Notes: generated from the sequence alone by a model not told the origin. A DNA stretch of 24,428 nucleotides from an uncultured Lachnospiraceae bacterium (GCA_902803635.1 CADCQU010000068.1:1-24428); one strand, 5' to 3'; positions 6,503 to 15,062 are shown, numbered from the stretch's first letter. Translations and numbers: made by a program.

Positions 6503-7501
6503 TCACGAGTTCGTCGCCGCCAGCAGCATGTTCATGTCGTTGTACAGAGACTCGGCAGTAGGCTCGCCCACGAGGACCGAGATGTGAAGCTGGCCGAAGG
6601 CGTTCTGCGAAAGGAGCGCGAGGCAGTGCCCAGCGGCGGACGTGGTGCCGGTTTTCCCTCCGAGCACCTTGACGTTCCGCGGCGGCGCAACCGCCTTCGT
6701 GAGATAACTGTCCGTCGAGTCGAGGCGGATGGTGGCAGCGGTTCCGTCCTTGTGCGTCACGGGGATGTCGTAGGATGAAAAACGGATGATGTCGAGGAAG
6801 GTGTCAAACTGCCGCGCGGCGTTCAGCATGAGGTAAATGTCGTAGACCGTCGTGTAGTGGTCCTCGTCGTGTAGGCCCGTCGGATTTGTAAAATGGCTCC
6901 CGGTGGCACCGATGGCCTTGAGCTCGTCATTCATTTCCCGGACGAAAAGCTCCGCGCTCCCGCCGACATGCCGCGCCGCCGCCATGGCGGCGTCATTTCC
7001 CGACTTGATGAGGATGGCGTAGAGGAGGTTTCCGAGCGTCACCTGGTCGCCGACCGCAAAGCCGGCCATCTGGGAACCCTCCTCGAGGTCAAGATCCTCC
7101 TTCTTTATCGTCACCACCTCGTCGAGGTGCCCGTATTGCAGAATGAGGATGGCGGTCATGAGCTTCGTGATACTGGCCGGGTAGACCCGTTTGTAGAGGT
7201 TGTGGGCGAACGGAATGCTCTTCTCCTCGATGTTGAAGAGCGCTCCGGAGGATTTTCCGGTAAGCTCCGAAAGGCCAAGCCCTGTGTTGTCCTCGCCAAC
7301 GCAGAGGTTCTCCGAAAATGAAAGGTTCGGAAGGCTCTGCTCCTCGCCGCCGGCGAAGGTGTAGGCCTCGGACGTATAGGAAACCGTCACCTTCGGCGTC
7401 CCCTCCGCGGAACGCTTCTGAAAGAAGCGGAGTCCCACGTAGACGGCCACGGCCAGAAGAAGGACGAGGATCACCGTGAGTATAATCTTGTGCCTTAACA
7501 T
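6503..7501 (-). CDS. D-alanyl-D-alanine carboxypeptidase (class C, PBP5/DacA-like)
   Basis: The enzyme trims the terminal D-Ala from peptidoglycan stem peptides outside the membrane, limiting cross-linking. All three penicillin-binding motifs are intact: SITK at 110-113 (active-site S110), SGN at 167-169 and KTG at 283-285. An N-terminal hydrophobic helix (about residues 5-24) is probably an anchor or signal, followed by a low-complexity stretch to about residue 60. At 332 residues it seems to lack the C-terminal beta-sandwich and amphipathic anchor of E. coli PBP5. Its ATG directly follows the rodA stop (TAAATG), so it is translationally coupled to rodA and is the last gene of the elongasome operon. 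Whether it is the main DacA cannot be told here. Confidence 0.93.
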   Translation of the reverse strand: MLRHKIILTVILVLLLAVAVYVGLRFFQKRSAEGTPKVTVSYTSEAYTFAGGEEQSLPNLSFSENLCVGEDNTGLGLSELTGKSSGALFNIEEKSIPFAHNLYKRVYPASITKLMTAILILQYGHLDEVVTIKKEDLDLEEGSQMAGFAVGDQVTLGNLLYAILIKSGNDAAMAAARHVGGSAELFVREMNDELKAIGATGSHFTNPTGLHDEDHYTTVYDIYLMLNAARQFDTFLDIIRFSSYDIPVTHKDGTAATIRLDSTDSYLTKAVAPPRNVKVLGGKTGTTSAAGHCLALLSQNAFGQLHISVLVGEPTAESLYNDMNMLLAATNS

Positions 7502-8659
7502 TTATGCGTCCTCCTTCTCACGATTCCTGCCGTAGGGGTTTTTCAGCGGGCGTATGCGGTTCTGCAGGCCGACGTTGAGGACGAGCCCCATGCCGATGAA
7601 GAGGCTCACGATGGAGGTCAGGCCGTAGCTGATAAACGGAAGCGGCGTTCCCGTATTTGGCAGGATGCGGGTCGCCACACCAATGTTGATGAAGCTCTGG
7701 ATGGAGACGATTGAGGCCATGCCCGTGCAAATGAGCCGCCCCGAGAGGTCCTTCGCCCGCCTCCCGGTGTGCAGGCACTCCAGCACGATCAAGAGAAGCA
7801 GGCAAATGATGGTGACCGTCCCGAAGAACCCGAGCTCCTCTCCCGCCACCGAGAAAATGAAGTCTGTCTCCACCTGCGAGACGAAGTTACCCTTGTTGGC
7901 CGAGGAGACGTTGCTGTTGTTGAGGCCCTTGCCCGAGAGCATGCCGCTGCCGATGGCAATGACCGAGTTGTTCTGCTGGAGCGTGTCGTCGGTATAGTCC
8001 GGGTTGTCCGGCTCCAGGAAGGCCATGATGCGCTTCTTCTGATATGGCTGGATCAGCGTCTGGTCCGGCTGCGTAACGATGACCATGAAGACCGTCCCGA
8101 GGATGGCCGCCAGAAGCACCACGGGGATGACAATGCGGTAGCTCAGCCCCGCCGCGTAGTAAAGGAGCGCGAAGAGGAAGGTGATGGTCAGCGTGTTCTT
8201 CAAATCGGGCTGCAGAAGGATGAGAGCCAGCGGCAGCCCGATGAGGAGGAGCGAGCGCAGAATGACCGTCGGTCGGCTCAGCTCGTTCTCATGCTTCATA
8301 AAATAGAAGGCGAAGAAAATGGTGAGCAGCACCTTCGAGAGCTCCACCGGCTGGAACGCGAAGGAGGAGCCAATCTGGATCCACCGCGTCGCGCCATGCG
8401 AGCTGTGGCCCATGAAACGGACCCAGAGCAGCATGGCAATGTTCGCGCCGTAGATGATCCACGAAAAATGCAGGATCCAGGAGTAATCGATGAACGAGAG
8501 CACCAGCATAACGCCGGCCCCGAGGAGGACGCCCATGATCTGGCGCGAGCGCAGCGAGGCGTCCGCGGAGCCCACGAGGAGGATCCCCAGGACGGACACG
8601 ACCGCGAGCCAGAGCAGGAGCCGTATATTGTAATCCTTTAGCTTATATTGTCTGAACAT
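7502..8659 (-). CDS. rodA: RodA peptidoglycan glycosyltransferase (SEDS family)
   Basis: RodA polymerises lipid II into glycan strands in the lateral wall, working with the PBP2 encoded just upstream. The 385 residues contain about ten membrane segments. Family signatures are GATRWIQIGSSFAFQPVELS near residues 89-108 and ETDFIFSVAGEELGF near 264-278, with D266 the expected catalytic aspartate, plus LPFISYGLTS near the C-terminus. The start codon shares one base with the PBP2 stop (TGATG), so the SEDS-PBP pair is translationally coupled. FtsW is the alternative, but position beside mreBCD and PBP2 makes RodA far more likely. Confidence 0.95.
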   Translation of the reverse strand: MFRQYKLKDYNIRLLLWLAVVSVLGILLVGSADASLRSRQIMGVLLGAGVMLVLSFIDYSWILHFSWIIYGANIAMLLWVRFMGHSSHGATRWIQIGSSFAFQPVELSKVLLTIFFAFYFMKHENELSRPTVILRSLLLIGLPLALILLQPDLKNTLTITFLFALLYYAAGLSYRIVIPVVLLAAILGTVFMVIVTQPDQTLIQPYQKKRIMAFLEPDNPDYTDDTLQQNNSVIAIGSGMLSGKGLNNSNVSSANKGNFVSQVETDFIFSVAGEELGFFGTVTIICLLLLIVLECLHTGRRAKDLSGRLICTGMASIVSIQSFINIGVATRILPNTGTPLPFISYGLTSIVSLFIGMGLVLNVGLQNRIRPLKNPYGRNREKEDA

Positions 8660-11562
8660 CAGTCAACCTGCTGCGTGGTGACCAGGTCAGTCCGCGCCTT
8701 TCCGGTGATAAGCTGGCTTTCGGGAGCCAGGTTGAAATGATACTGGAGAATGTCCTTCCCCGCAAGAAGGGCATTTGTCGAGGTATAGCCGTTACCGATA
8801 CGCACCGCCATCGCGATGGTCGGGTCGTCCGAGGGGGCGAAGCAGATAAAGAGCGCGTGCGAGGGGCGCGATTTCGACTCCTGCGCGGTTCCCGTCTTGC
8901 CAGAAACCGGGATGGAGACATCCGTGAAGGCCCCATTTGTCTCCAAAACGGCCCGCATGCCCTCGTTGATGACCTTCCAGGTCTTCTTGTCAAGGTCAAG
9001 CGTGCTGCAAATGCTGGGAGAATAGTCCTCCAGCTTGTTCCCGTCCGCGTCCGTACGTTTGTCCACCATCGAGAGGTTGTAACTCGTGCCGCCATTTGCC
9101 AGCGTCGTGACATAGCGGGCCATCTGGGTGGTGGTGAAGGCGTGGGTACCCTGGCCGATGGCCGAGGGAACCGCGTAGCGGTCGGACACCTGGGGCGTGG
9201 CCTCGGGAATCTCGATGCCGCTGTTCTTGTCAAGGTCGTACATCGAGGCGTACTTCTGCAGCATCCGCAGGGACTGCGAGTCGGACCAGCGGCCGCGGGC
9301 GTTCTGGCCTAACTGGTAGGCCACGTTGCTGAAGAAGACGTTGCAGGAGTTCGCGATGCCGCCGACGACGTTGAGCTCGCCGTGGCCGGCCTTGTACCAG
9401 CAGGCGAGCGGCGTATCGACCAGCTCGAAAATGCCGGTACAGTCGAACTTGGTCTTCTCGGTGATGACGCCCTCCTCCATGCCGGCCGTGGCAGTCACCG
9501 GCTTGAAGGTCGAGCCGGGAGCCGTGGTCTGCTGCGTGGCCTTGTTGTAGAACGGCCGGGAGGCGTCATTTGCCAAAAGGTTGTAGTAGGCCATGTCCAT
9601 CTTGTTGGCCAGGCGGTTGTTGTCGTAGCCCGGATAGGTCACGCAGGCCAGAACCTCGCCATTTTTGGGGTTCGTGATGACCGCGGAGCCCGAGCACGGG
9701 TCGAGGGCCAGCATGGCCGGCGTCAGCACGAGGTCATGGATCTGCTTGATCACAAGGTCGTAGGCCTTGATCTTCCCGTCCCGGAATTCCTCGTAGTATT
9801 CATCGTCCGTATGGAAAATATCCTGGTCGTAAAGTACCTGTACCAGCATTTTCCCGGAAATCCGACCGTCCAGAATAAGGTAGCGGTAGAGGGTATTGCG
9901 GAACTCCAGCGAGTCGGGCAAATGCTCCAGGATGTAGTCCACGAGCTGGTTGAAAATCTCCTCGGAGTCGAGGTAGGCCCCGTCGGCCTGGAAGGCGGAG
10001 ATGTCGATCCAGTTCTGGCTCGCCGCGTAGAGAAGGTATTCCCGGAGGGAGATACTCTCCTCCTTCACCCAGGAATTGTATACCGGGTCCTCGGTATCCA
10101 CGGCCGACGACGGGAGGATCTTCGTCTGGACCTTCAGGAAGCTGTTCACGATGTAGCTCTGGTACTCCTTCATCTCGCGGGAGAGCTTCTTGTAAGGGAT
10201 TTCCTTCCCGCCGGTCAGCTGTTCGCGGAGCTCCGAGAGCACCTCGTTCTCCTTCTGGTTGTAGATGGCAAGAAGCTCGCTCTCCTGTTCCGTCGCGTCC
10301 GCCGCCTCGAAATGGGCGGTGTCAAGGACGTGGTTCGAGATGAGCGAGTTATAGACGTCGGTAATCGGGATGCGGATGTCGGACGTGTCGGTGACCTTGG
10401 ACTTGTCAAATTCGTTGGCATCGATGACCATGGATTCCAGGACGCCGGCGATACGCTGCTCGAGCATCTTGTAGGCGGCGACCTGGAGGTTCTTGTCAAT
10501 CGTCAGGTAAATGTTCTCGCCGGCGTGCGGCTCGATAGTCTTCTCCTCGTCCTTTTGGAGGACGCGGCCTAGGTTGTCCACGTAGACGGTCTCCTCCCCG
10601 TCCGTGCCCTGGAGGTTCAGCTCGAAAAGCTTCTCAATGCCGGATTTGCCGACGACGGAGGACGTGTTGTAGGACGGATCCTGATCACGAAGCTCCGAGA
10701 GGTCCTCGGCGGACACCTTGCCGATGTAACCGATGATCGAGGCAAAGGCCTCCGGCTGGTCGTAGAGGCGAACGGTGTCCTCGACCACCTCGACGCCGGT
10801 CAGTGAGCTTCCATGCTCGTAAATCTCAGCGACGGATTCCTCCGAGAGCTCCGTCGCGATGGTCACCGGCACATATTTCCGGTAGCTCGTGGTGAAGAGC
10901 TGGTAGCGGACAAAGAGAATGTCCAGGACCTCCTCCTTCGTCAGGGTCTCCGGAAGGCCGTGGGAGGAAAGCTCCTCCGCCGTGTAGGGCCTTGTCACCC
11001 GATAGAGCGAAAAGCCCCCGGTTGTGTTATTTGCCGAGAGATAGTCCACCATCTCGGCGGCGGTGCTATTTGCCTCCTGCTCGGTGAGGTCATCGATGAG
11101 GGCGTGTCCGTAGACGTCCGCCTTGAAGCGGGACAGCGTCCTTCCGGTCACGTCAAATGCATACTCCCCGTTTTCGTCCACGATGATATGGAAATCGTTG
11201 GAAAGCGAATCGCCGTGCTTCTTCAAAATGGAGGCGATCCGGTACGCCTCGCCGTTGAGCGAGAGGGCCTTCTCGCGGCTCGATTCGTAGGTGCCGGAGT
11301 CCTCAATGGTCAGCGAGTACGAAAGGCGGTTCGAGGCAAGGACGTTGCCGTTGCGGTCGTAAATGCAGCCGCGCGCGGCCCGAAGCGTCCGCGTGCGGGT
11401 TGTCATCAGGCTGAAGTTCGATCGGTACTCCTCCCCGTGCTCGATTTGAAGCACGTAGACGCGGTAGATGAGCACGAGCGAGAGGGCTACAAAAAGCAGA
11501 CCAAGGACCGTCGTGCGGCTGATTCTGAGTTTTCGCAGGATTTTCTTTATTCTTTTGCCCAT
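8659..11562 (-). CDS. mrdA: Penicillin-binding protein 2 (elongation transpeptidase) with a ~245-residue insertion
   Basis: This class B PBP cross-links peptidoglycan during elongation and activates RodA. It has 967 residues against roughly 600-700 in most bacteria. Order: cytoplasmic basic N-terminus, one membrane helix (about 18-38), the pedestal/dimerisation region starting TLRAARGCIYDRNGNVLASN (60-79), and the transpeptidase domain with STFK at 684-687, SCN at 739-741 and KTG at 889-891. The extra mass lies at about residues 372-618, inside what is normally the start of the transpeptidase domain (between NLQVAAYKMLEQRI and SGSAVITNPKNGEVLA). The insertion is acidic and looks helical. The gene overlaps mreD by 16 nt; GGAGG lies 13 nt before the ATG, a long spacing. 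Confidence 0.96.
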   Translation of the reverse strand: MGKRIKKILRKLRISRTTVLGLLFVALSLVLIYRVYVLQIEHGEEYRSNFSLMTTRTRTLRAARGCIYDRNGNVLASNRLSYSLTIEDSGTYESSREKALSLNGEAYRIASILKKHGDSLSNDFHIIVDENGEYAFDVTGRTLSRFKADVYGHALIDDLTEQEANSTAAEMVDYLSANNTTGGFSLYRVTRPYTAEELSSHGLPETLTKEEVLDILFVRYQLFTTSYRKYVPVTIATELSEESVAEIYEHGSSLTGVEVVEDTVRLYDQPEAFASIIGYIGKVSAEDLSELRDQDPSYNTSSVVGKSGIEKLFELNLQGTDGEETVYVDNLGRVLQKDEEKTIEPHAGENIYLTIDKNLQVAAYKMLEQRIAGVLESMVIDANEFDKSKVTDTSDIRIPITDVYNSLISNHVLDTAHFEAADATEQESELLAIYNQKENEVLSELREQLTGGKEIPYKKLSREMKEYQSYIVNSFLKVQTKILPSSAVDTEDPVYNSWVKEESISLREYLLYAASQNWIDISAFQADGAYLDSEEIFNQLVDYILEHLPDSLEFRNTLYRYLILDGRISGKMLVQVLYDQDIFHTDDEYYEEFRDGKIKAYDLVIKQIHDLVLTPAMLALDPCSGSAVITNPKNGEVLACVTYPGYDNNRLANKMDMAYYNLLANDASRPFYNKATQQTTAPGSTFKPVTATAGMEEGVITEKTKFDCTGIFELVDTPLACWYKAGHGELNVVGGIANSCNVFFSNVAYQLGQNARGRWSDSQSLRMLQKYASMYDLDKNSGIEIPEATPQVSDRYAVPSAIGQGTHAFTTTQMARYVTTLANGGTSYNLSMVDKRTDADGNKLEDYSPSICSTLDLDKKTWKVINEGMRAVLETNGAFTDVSIPVSGKTGTAQESKSRPSHALFICFAPSDDPTIAMAVRIGNGYTSTNALLAGKDILQYHFNLAPESQLITGKARTDLVTTQQVD

Positions 11563-12071
11563 AGGCTATGCCGTCCCTCCTTCGAGCGATCCTGGAATCG
11601 ATGATTGACCGCGTAGATGATGCGGTAGAGGATGAGCGTCATGAGCATGGTAAAGACAATCTCCGGAAGGATGATTTCCACCATGTAGACGTCCAGGCGA
11701 AATCGCCCCCGTATGAGGAAGCGGGTGGCGTAAATGACAAGATTCAGGGCAAGATCCGAGATGCCCACCAGGATGAGGGGCATCTTGATATCTTTATCAA
11801 AGAAAACGTCCCAGAACGAGCCGGCAAAAAAGCCGATCAGGACGTATAGAAGGGCATAATAGCCGAAAAATGACCCGTAGAAGAGGTCGATGAGAAGGCC
11901 GGAGAAGAAGCCTATGAGCATCCCCTCCTTCCGCCCCCGCATAAAGCCCGAACTTACCGTCACGATGAGGAGGAGGTTCGGTGCGACGTTGGTAAAGACG
12001 AGGTTTTTGAATACCGTCGTCTGGAGGAGGAAGGACGCCCAGAGGATGAGGCCCAGAAGGAATTTGCGCAT
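11547..12071 (-). CDS. mreD: Rod shape-determining protein MreD
   Basis: MreD is an integral membrane protein of the elongasome whose exact activity is unsettled. The 174-residue length and about five hydrophobic segments are typical, as are the early NLLLIVTVSSGFMRGRKEGM and GLLIDLFYG patches shared by MreD proteins. The sequence itself is weakly conserved, so the call rests on topology plus position between mreC and PBP2. Its start overlaps the mreC stop (TGATG) and its last 16 nt overlap the PBP2 start, indicating coupled translation. Confidence 0.93.
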   Translation of the reverse strand: MRKFLLGLILWASFLLQTTVFKNLVFTNVAPNLLLIVTVSSGFMRGRKEGMLIGFFSGLLIDLFYGSFFGYYALLYVLIGFFAGSFWDVFFDKDIKMPLILVGISDLALNLVIYATRFLIRGRFRLDVYMVEIILPEIVFTMLMTLILYRIIYAVNHRFQDRSKEGRHSLWAKE

Positions 12072-12937
12072 CAGTTCGAATTCTCCTTCGTCTGTTTAAG
12101 CTCGCGGATGACAAGGACCTCGCGGATGTTGCGGAAGCTTACCGCGGGGGTGAGCGTCCCGGACTTCGTCAGCTTGTTCGGATCGTCCTGCACGTCGGCC
12201 ACGTAGCCGATGAGAAGGCCGGGCAGGTACTGGGAGCTGATGGCAGAGGTGACGATGGCCGCCCCCTCCTTGACGAGGTTGTCGTCGTCCTTCAGACCCG
12301 AAAATTCCAGAAGTCCGGTGTCCATGCGCTGCAGATTTCCCTTGACGATGCAGTTTTCCTGCGTCGGTACGACCATCGCGCTTACCGAGGATTCGTCGTG
12401 GATGATGGACTGGACCTCCGCCCAGTTTTGCCCGGTCTTCGTGACGATGCCCACAAGGCCGCCGCCCGCAAGGACGTTCATGCCCTCCTGGATGCCGTCC
12501 GCCGCCCCTCGGTTGATGACGAAGGTGCTGTACCAGCTCCCCGGGTCACGGGAAATGACCTCCGCCGGAATCTTGGTGTACTCAAGGTAGGAACGGTCCA
12601 GCTTGTAGAGCTCCTGCAGCCGCTCCAGCTCCTGCACGTCGAGGATGGTCTGGTTGTTGTCCTCCATGAGCTCCTCGATGCGTTTTTGCAGGGTCTTGTT
12701 CTCTTCCACAAGCGCCTTCGTGTCGCGGAAGCCCGAAAGCTGCTTGTCGATGAACTTCCCAATCTGGTTGATGCCGTTCTGGAAGGGGGTGATAACGTAG
12801 CCCGCGCCGGCCCGCACCGGGTCGGCGACGAAATCCGAGACGAGCGTCGCCGCCATGAGGCCCAGGCAAATGATAACCAGAACCACGAGCATCCGCCCGC
12901 TGCCAGGCTGTTTGTTGTTCTCCAGTTTCTTATCCAT
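12071..12937 (-). CDS. mreC: Rod shape-determining protein MreC
   Basis: MreC is a bitopic scaffold that assembles along the wall and activates the PBP2-RodA pair. The 288 residues show a short cytoplasmic start, one membrane helix (about 14-32), a coiled coil (about 55-110, with ALVEENKTLQKRIEELMED) and C-terminal beta domains with the family blocks VISRDPGSWYSTFVINRGA, DGIQEGMNVLAGGGLVG and VVPTQENCIVKG. Length and layout match the family. It starts 92 nt after mreB; the gap holds a short dispersed repeat. AGGA lies close before the ATG. It is the first of a tightly coupled series running through to the carboxypeptidase. Confidence 0.96.
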   Translation of the reverse strand: MDKKLENNKQPGSGRMLVVLVIICLGLMAATLVSDFVADPVRAGAGYVITPFQNGINQIGKFIDKQLSGFRDTKALVEENKTLQKRIEELMEDNNQTILDVQELERLQELYKLDRSYLEYTKIPAEVISRDPGSWYSTFVINRGAADGIQEGMNVLAGGGLVGIVTKTGQNWAEVQSIIHDESSVSAMVVPTQENCIVKGNLQRMDTGLLEFSGLKDDDNLVKEGAAIVTSAISSQYLPGLLIGYVADVQDDPNKLTKSGTLTPAVSFRNIREVLVIRELKQTKENSN

Positions 12938-12984
12938 GTTCCTGTCATTCCTTTATTTGTTTTGCAGAAAACCGCAGGGAAAAT

Positions 12985-13003
12985 CCTGTCATTCTGAGCG
13001 AAG
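12985..13003 (+). repeat. Short dispersed repeat (CCTGTCATTCTGAGC type), copy 1
   Basis: The 19-nt word CCTGTCATTCTGAGCGAAG lies in the mreB-mreC gap, and a near-identical word occurs at 14092-14110 just past radC. Adjacent to it (13006-13028) AGACGG and CCGTCT could form a 6-bp stem directly after the mreB stop, without a U-tract. Both repeat copies are read in the same direction, opposite to the genes. Function unknown. Confidence 0.55.
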
Positions 13004-13029
13004 GGTCTCAGACGGAGTCTTATCCGTCT

Positions 13030-14040
13030 TCATTCTTTTTTTACTCTTACCGCGAAGCGCTGCAGGGACTTTAGGGCAATCATTTCACGAAGCCCCCGAA
13101 TGGTGCTCATCTCCGCGGCAGACGGGACATTGATGCTAAGCCCGATGGTCCTCCGCATGAATGTGTCGATGCCGGTGAGCCTTGCGGTTCCTCCGGCGAG
13201 AAAAATACCCTCCTTCTCGACGGGCGCGGAAATCTGTGGGGGGATGCGCTCCAGGAAACTGCTGATTTCCTTCGCAAGGGCCGCGACCGGCGCCTTCACG
13301 GCATCTGAGACAAGCCCCTGGGCGATTGCCCCCTCCTTGGGGAGTCCCGAGATCGTGCTGATCCCGAAGACCTTCCGCTCCTCCCCGAAATCCTCCCCGA
13401 ACGTCGCGAGGACACATTTGAGGCGCTGGGCCGTTTTTTCCCCGACAATGAGATGCCCCTCCCGCCGGATAACATCCTGCACGCTTTCCGTCAAATGCGC
13501 CCCGCCGATGGGGATGGAGCGGCAAATGAGAATCTGTTCGCCGGCTACGATGGATATTTCCGACATTTGCTCGCCGACGTTGACGATGCAGACCCCTTTG
13601 TTTTTTGAGAGCGGGATTCCTAGACCGAGTGCGTCCAGGATGGGCCGCTCGGCAGCAAAGGCATGAACCTTCCCGAGATACCCGCCATAGAGGATACGGG
13701 AAAGACTCTTCTTCTCAATGCCGGACATGTTGACGGGAACCGAAAAAAAGAGGGAAGGGTTTCTTCCGACCTTTGTCTCGGTCCTGCGTAGCAGCGTCCG
13801 GAGAACGAAGGCCGCCTCGTCGGCATCCGCAATGCGTCCGCCCTTCACGGGAGAATCCACGCGGATCCCCGGCGGCACCTTCTCGTACATCGCGTAGGCG
13901 TCGTCGCCGACCGCGATGACCTCGTCCTCCTCGGTCACCGCGATCAGGTTCCGCTCCGTATAATATTGGTCCTCGGCCTGGCAAAACAGCTTAATCGTAT
14001 TGCTGCCGAGATCCACACCATAGCAATTCTTGGAAGGCAT
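13030..14040 (-). CDS. mreB: MreB-like actin homologue with an altered phosphate-2 motif
   Basis: MreB polymerises under the membrane and steers lateral wall synthesis. At 336 residues the size is typical. The phosphate-1 motif is recognisable (GVDLGSNTIKLF, residues 8-19), as are VDSPVKGGRIAD (61-72), VGEKTAQRLK (199-208) and the adenosine motif FLAGGTARLTG (280-290). The phosphate-2 loop, normally DIGGGTTE, reads NVGEQMSE (154-161), losing the aspartate and the GGGT run; the EEP block is AERP (130-133). The protein is thus a divergent member that may bind or hydrolyse nucleotide poorly. GGAGGA lies close before the ATG. Its position ahead of mreC-mreD-PBP2-rodA makes the MreB role very likely; MreBH/Mbl-type paralogy cannot be excluded. 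Confidence 0.88.
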   Translation of the reverse strand: MPSKNCYGVDLGSNTIKLFCQAEDQYYTERNLIAVTEEDEVIAVGDDAYAMYEKVPPGIRVDSPVKGGRIADADEAAFVLRTLLRRTETKVGRNPSLFFSVPVNMSGIEKKSLSRILYGGYLGKVHAFAAERPILDALGLGIPLSKNKGVCIVNVGEQMSEISIVAGEQILICRSIPIGGAHLTESVQDVIRREGHLIVGEKTAQRLKCVLATFGEDFGEERKVFGISTISGLPKEGAIAQGLVSDAVKAPVAALAKEISSFLERIPPQISAPVEKEGIFLAGGTARLTGIDTFMRRTIGLSINVPSAAEMSTIRGLREMIALKSLQRFAVRVKKE

Positions 14041-14091
14041 ACTTCCTCCACAATGTATATTTCAATGTAACAATAGAATATTGCCGCCGTA

Positions 14092-14130
14092 CCTGTCATT
14101 CTGAGCAAAGCGAAGAATCCTGAAAGATTC
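14092..14130 (+). repeat. Short dispersed repeat (CCTGTCATTCTGAGC type), copy 2
   Basis: This copy reads CCTGTCATTCTGAGCAAAG and continues CGAAGAATCC-TGAAA-GATTC, which gives a 5-bp hairpin touching the radC stop codon. The first 19 nt match the copy at 12985-13003 with one change. The remaining 50 nt of the radC-mreB gap are AT-rich; I found no convincing promoter there. Confidence 0.55.
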
Positions 14131-14936
14131 TACCTCTGTTGAGGCAAGAGGATCGGCGGCTGCTCAAAATCCATCTCGTCCCCATCATAATCCATCTCCT
14201 CACCGTCAAAATCCATCTTATCCTCGTCGAATATTTTCGCTTCCTCGAAAATTCCCGATTCACGTAGACTCACGTAGCAGTGGTCCCCGATAATCACATG
14301 GTCGAGCAGGTTAATCTCCAGCTGCTGCCCCAGGGCATACACCTTCTTCGTGACAAGAATATCCTCCGGACTCGGAGACGGATCACCGGAGGGGTGGTTA
14401 TGGACAAGCACGATGCTGACGGCCCGATTTCGAAGGGCCGTCCCGAAAATCTCACGTACCGAGAGGATGGAACGGTTGACGGTGCCGGTAGCAAGACACT
14501 CCTCGCGGAGAAGTCCGCCGCGGGTGTCAAGCATCATCATGTGAAGACTCTCCCGTTCCTCATGCCGAAGCATTTCCATATAGTAGTCCGCTACGGCATC
14601 CGGTGTCAAGTAGGACGTATTGCGGACGGCCTTCCGGGACGCCATGCGCCGTGAAAGCTCCCCGACGCACTGGAGCTGGATGGCCTTGACCCGGCCGATT
14701 CCGGGAATCTGCGTCAACTCCGCCACCGTCAAATGGTGCAATGAAAGAAGGCCTTCCTTCGAGGGAAGGAGGCGCAGGACTTTCTCGGCCAGCCCCTGGG
14801 CATCGTCGCCCTGGATGCCGGTCCGGATGATGACCGCCAGAAGCTGCGCGTCGGAAAGGGCTCGCGGCCCCTCCCGAAGGCATTTCTCGTACGGAAGGTT
14901 GGGGTCGGAGACCCGCTGGTTGCCAAATGTTTTCAT
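14130..14936 (-). CDS. radC: RadC/YicR-family JAMM-domain protein with an acidic repeat tail
   Basis: RadC proteins carry a JAB1/MPN metalloprotease-like fold; their cellular role is unresolved and the old DNA-repair link is doubtful. An N-terminal helix-hairpin-helix region is seen (LTQIPGIGRVKAIQL, 74-88). The JAMM motif is complete: H179-x-H181, S189 and D192 in VHNHPSGDPSPSPED. The usual protein ends near residue 230. Here about 38 extra residues follow, including three acidic heptads (KMDFDGE, EMDYDGD, EMDFEQP) encoded by a 21-bp tandem repeat. GAGG lies 8 nt before the ATG. A promoter at 14988-15016 precedes it, so radC appears to be the first gene of the mre operon. Confidence 0.95.
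   Translation of the reverse strand: MKTFGNQRVSDPNLPYEKCLREGPRALSDAQLLAVIIRTGIQGDDAQGLAEKVLRLLPSKEGLLSLHHLTVAELTQIPGIGRVKAIQLQCVGELSRRMASRKAVRNTSYLTPDAVADYYMEMLRHEERESLHMMMLDTRGGLLREECLATGTVNRSILSVREIFGTALRNRAVSIVLVHNHPSGDPSPSPEDILVTKKVYALGQQLEINLLDHVIIGDHCYVSLRESGIFEEAKIFDEDKMDFDGEEMDYDGDEMDFEQPPILLPQQR
14166..14228 (-). repeat. Three-unit 21-bp tandem repeat inside radC
   Basis: Units 14166-14186, 14187-14207 and 14208-14228 are imperfect copies of a 21-bp word containing AATCCATCT on the plus strand. Being a multiple of three, the repeat adds in-frame acidic heptads (consensus E-M-D-[FY]-D-G-[ED]) to the RadC C-terminus. Copy number could vary between strains without breaking the frame. 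Confidence 0.85.
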
Positions 14937-14987
14937 AACCGCCTCTTTCTACTTCCCGGACACGAAGGCAGAAATACGGTACAGACC

Positions 14988-15016
14988 ATTGTAGCACAAC
15001 TTTTCCCCGATGTACA
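14988..15016 (-). promoter_or_regulatory. Extended -10 promoter for radC and the mre operon
   Basis: On the minus strand the -10 box is TACAAT (14988-14993), preceded by TGC as an extended -10 element. A 17-nt spacer leads to a -35 box TGTACA (15011-15016, four of six consensus bases). The predicted start lies about 45 nt before the radC ATG. This is the only good promoter I see between the flavoprotein genes and the carboxypeptidase. Confidence 0.7.
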
Positions 15017-15062
15017 CATGGCGAAATGTAAAAAGAAGTTAAAAAATGTGTCTGTGTGTTAC

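Noticed and set aside
9382..10572. Plus-strand open frame (396 codons) opposite PBP2, and similar long frames opposite rodA and the diguanylate cyclase
   Set aside because: Composition reflects codon positions of the minus-strand genes; no homology or start signal supports them.
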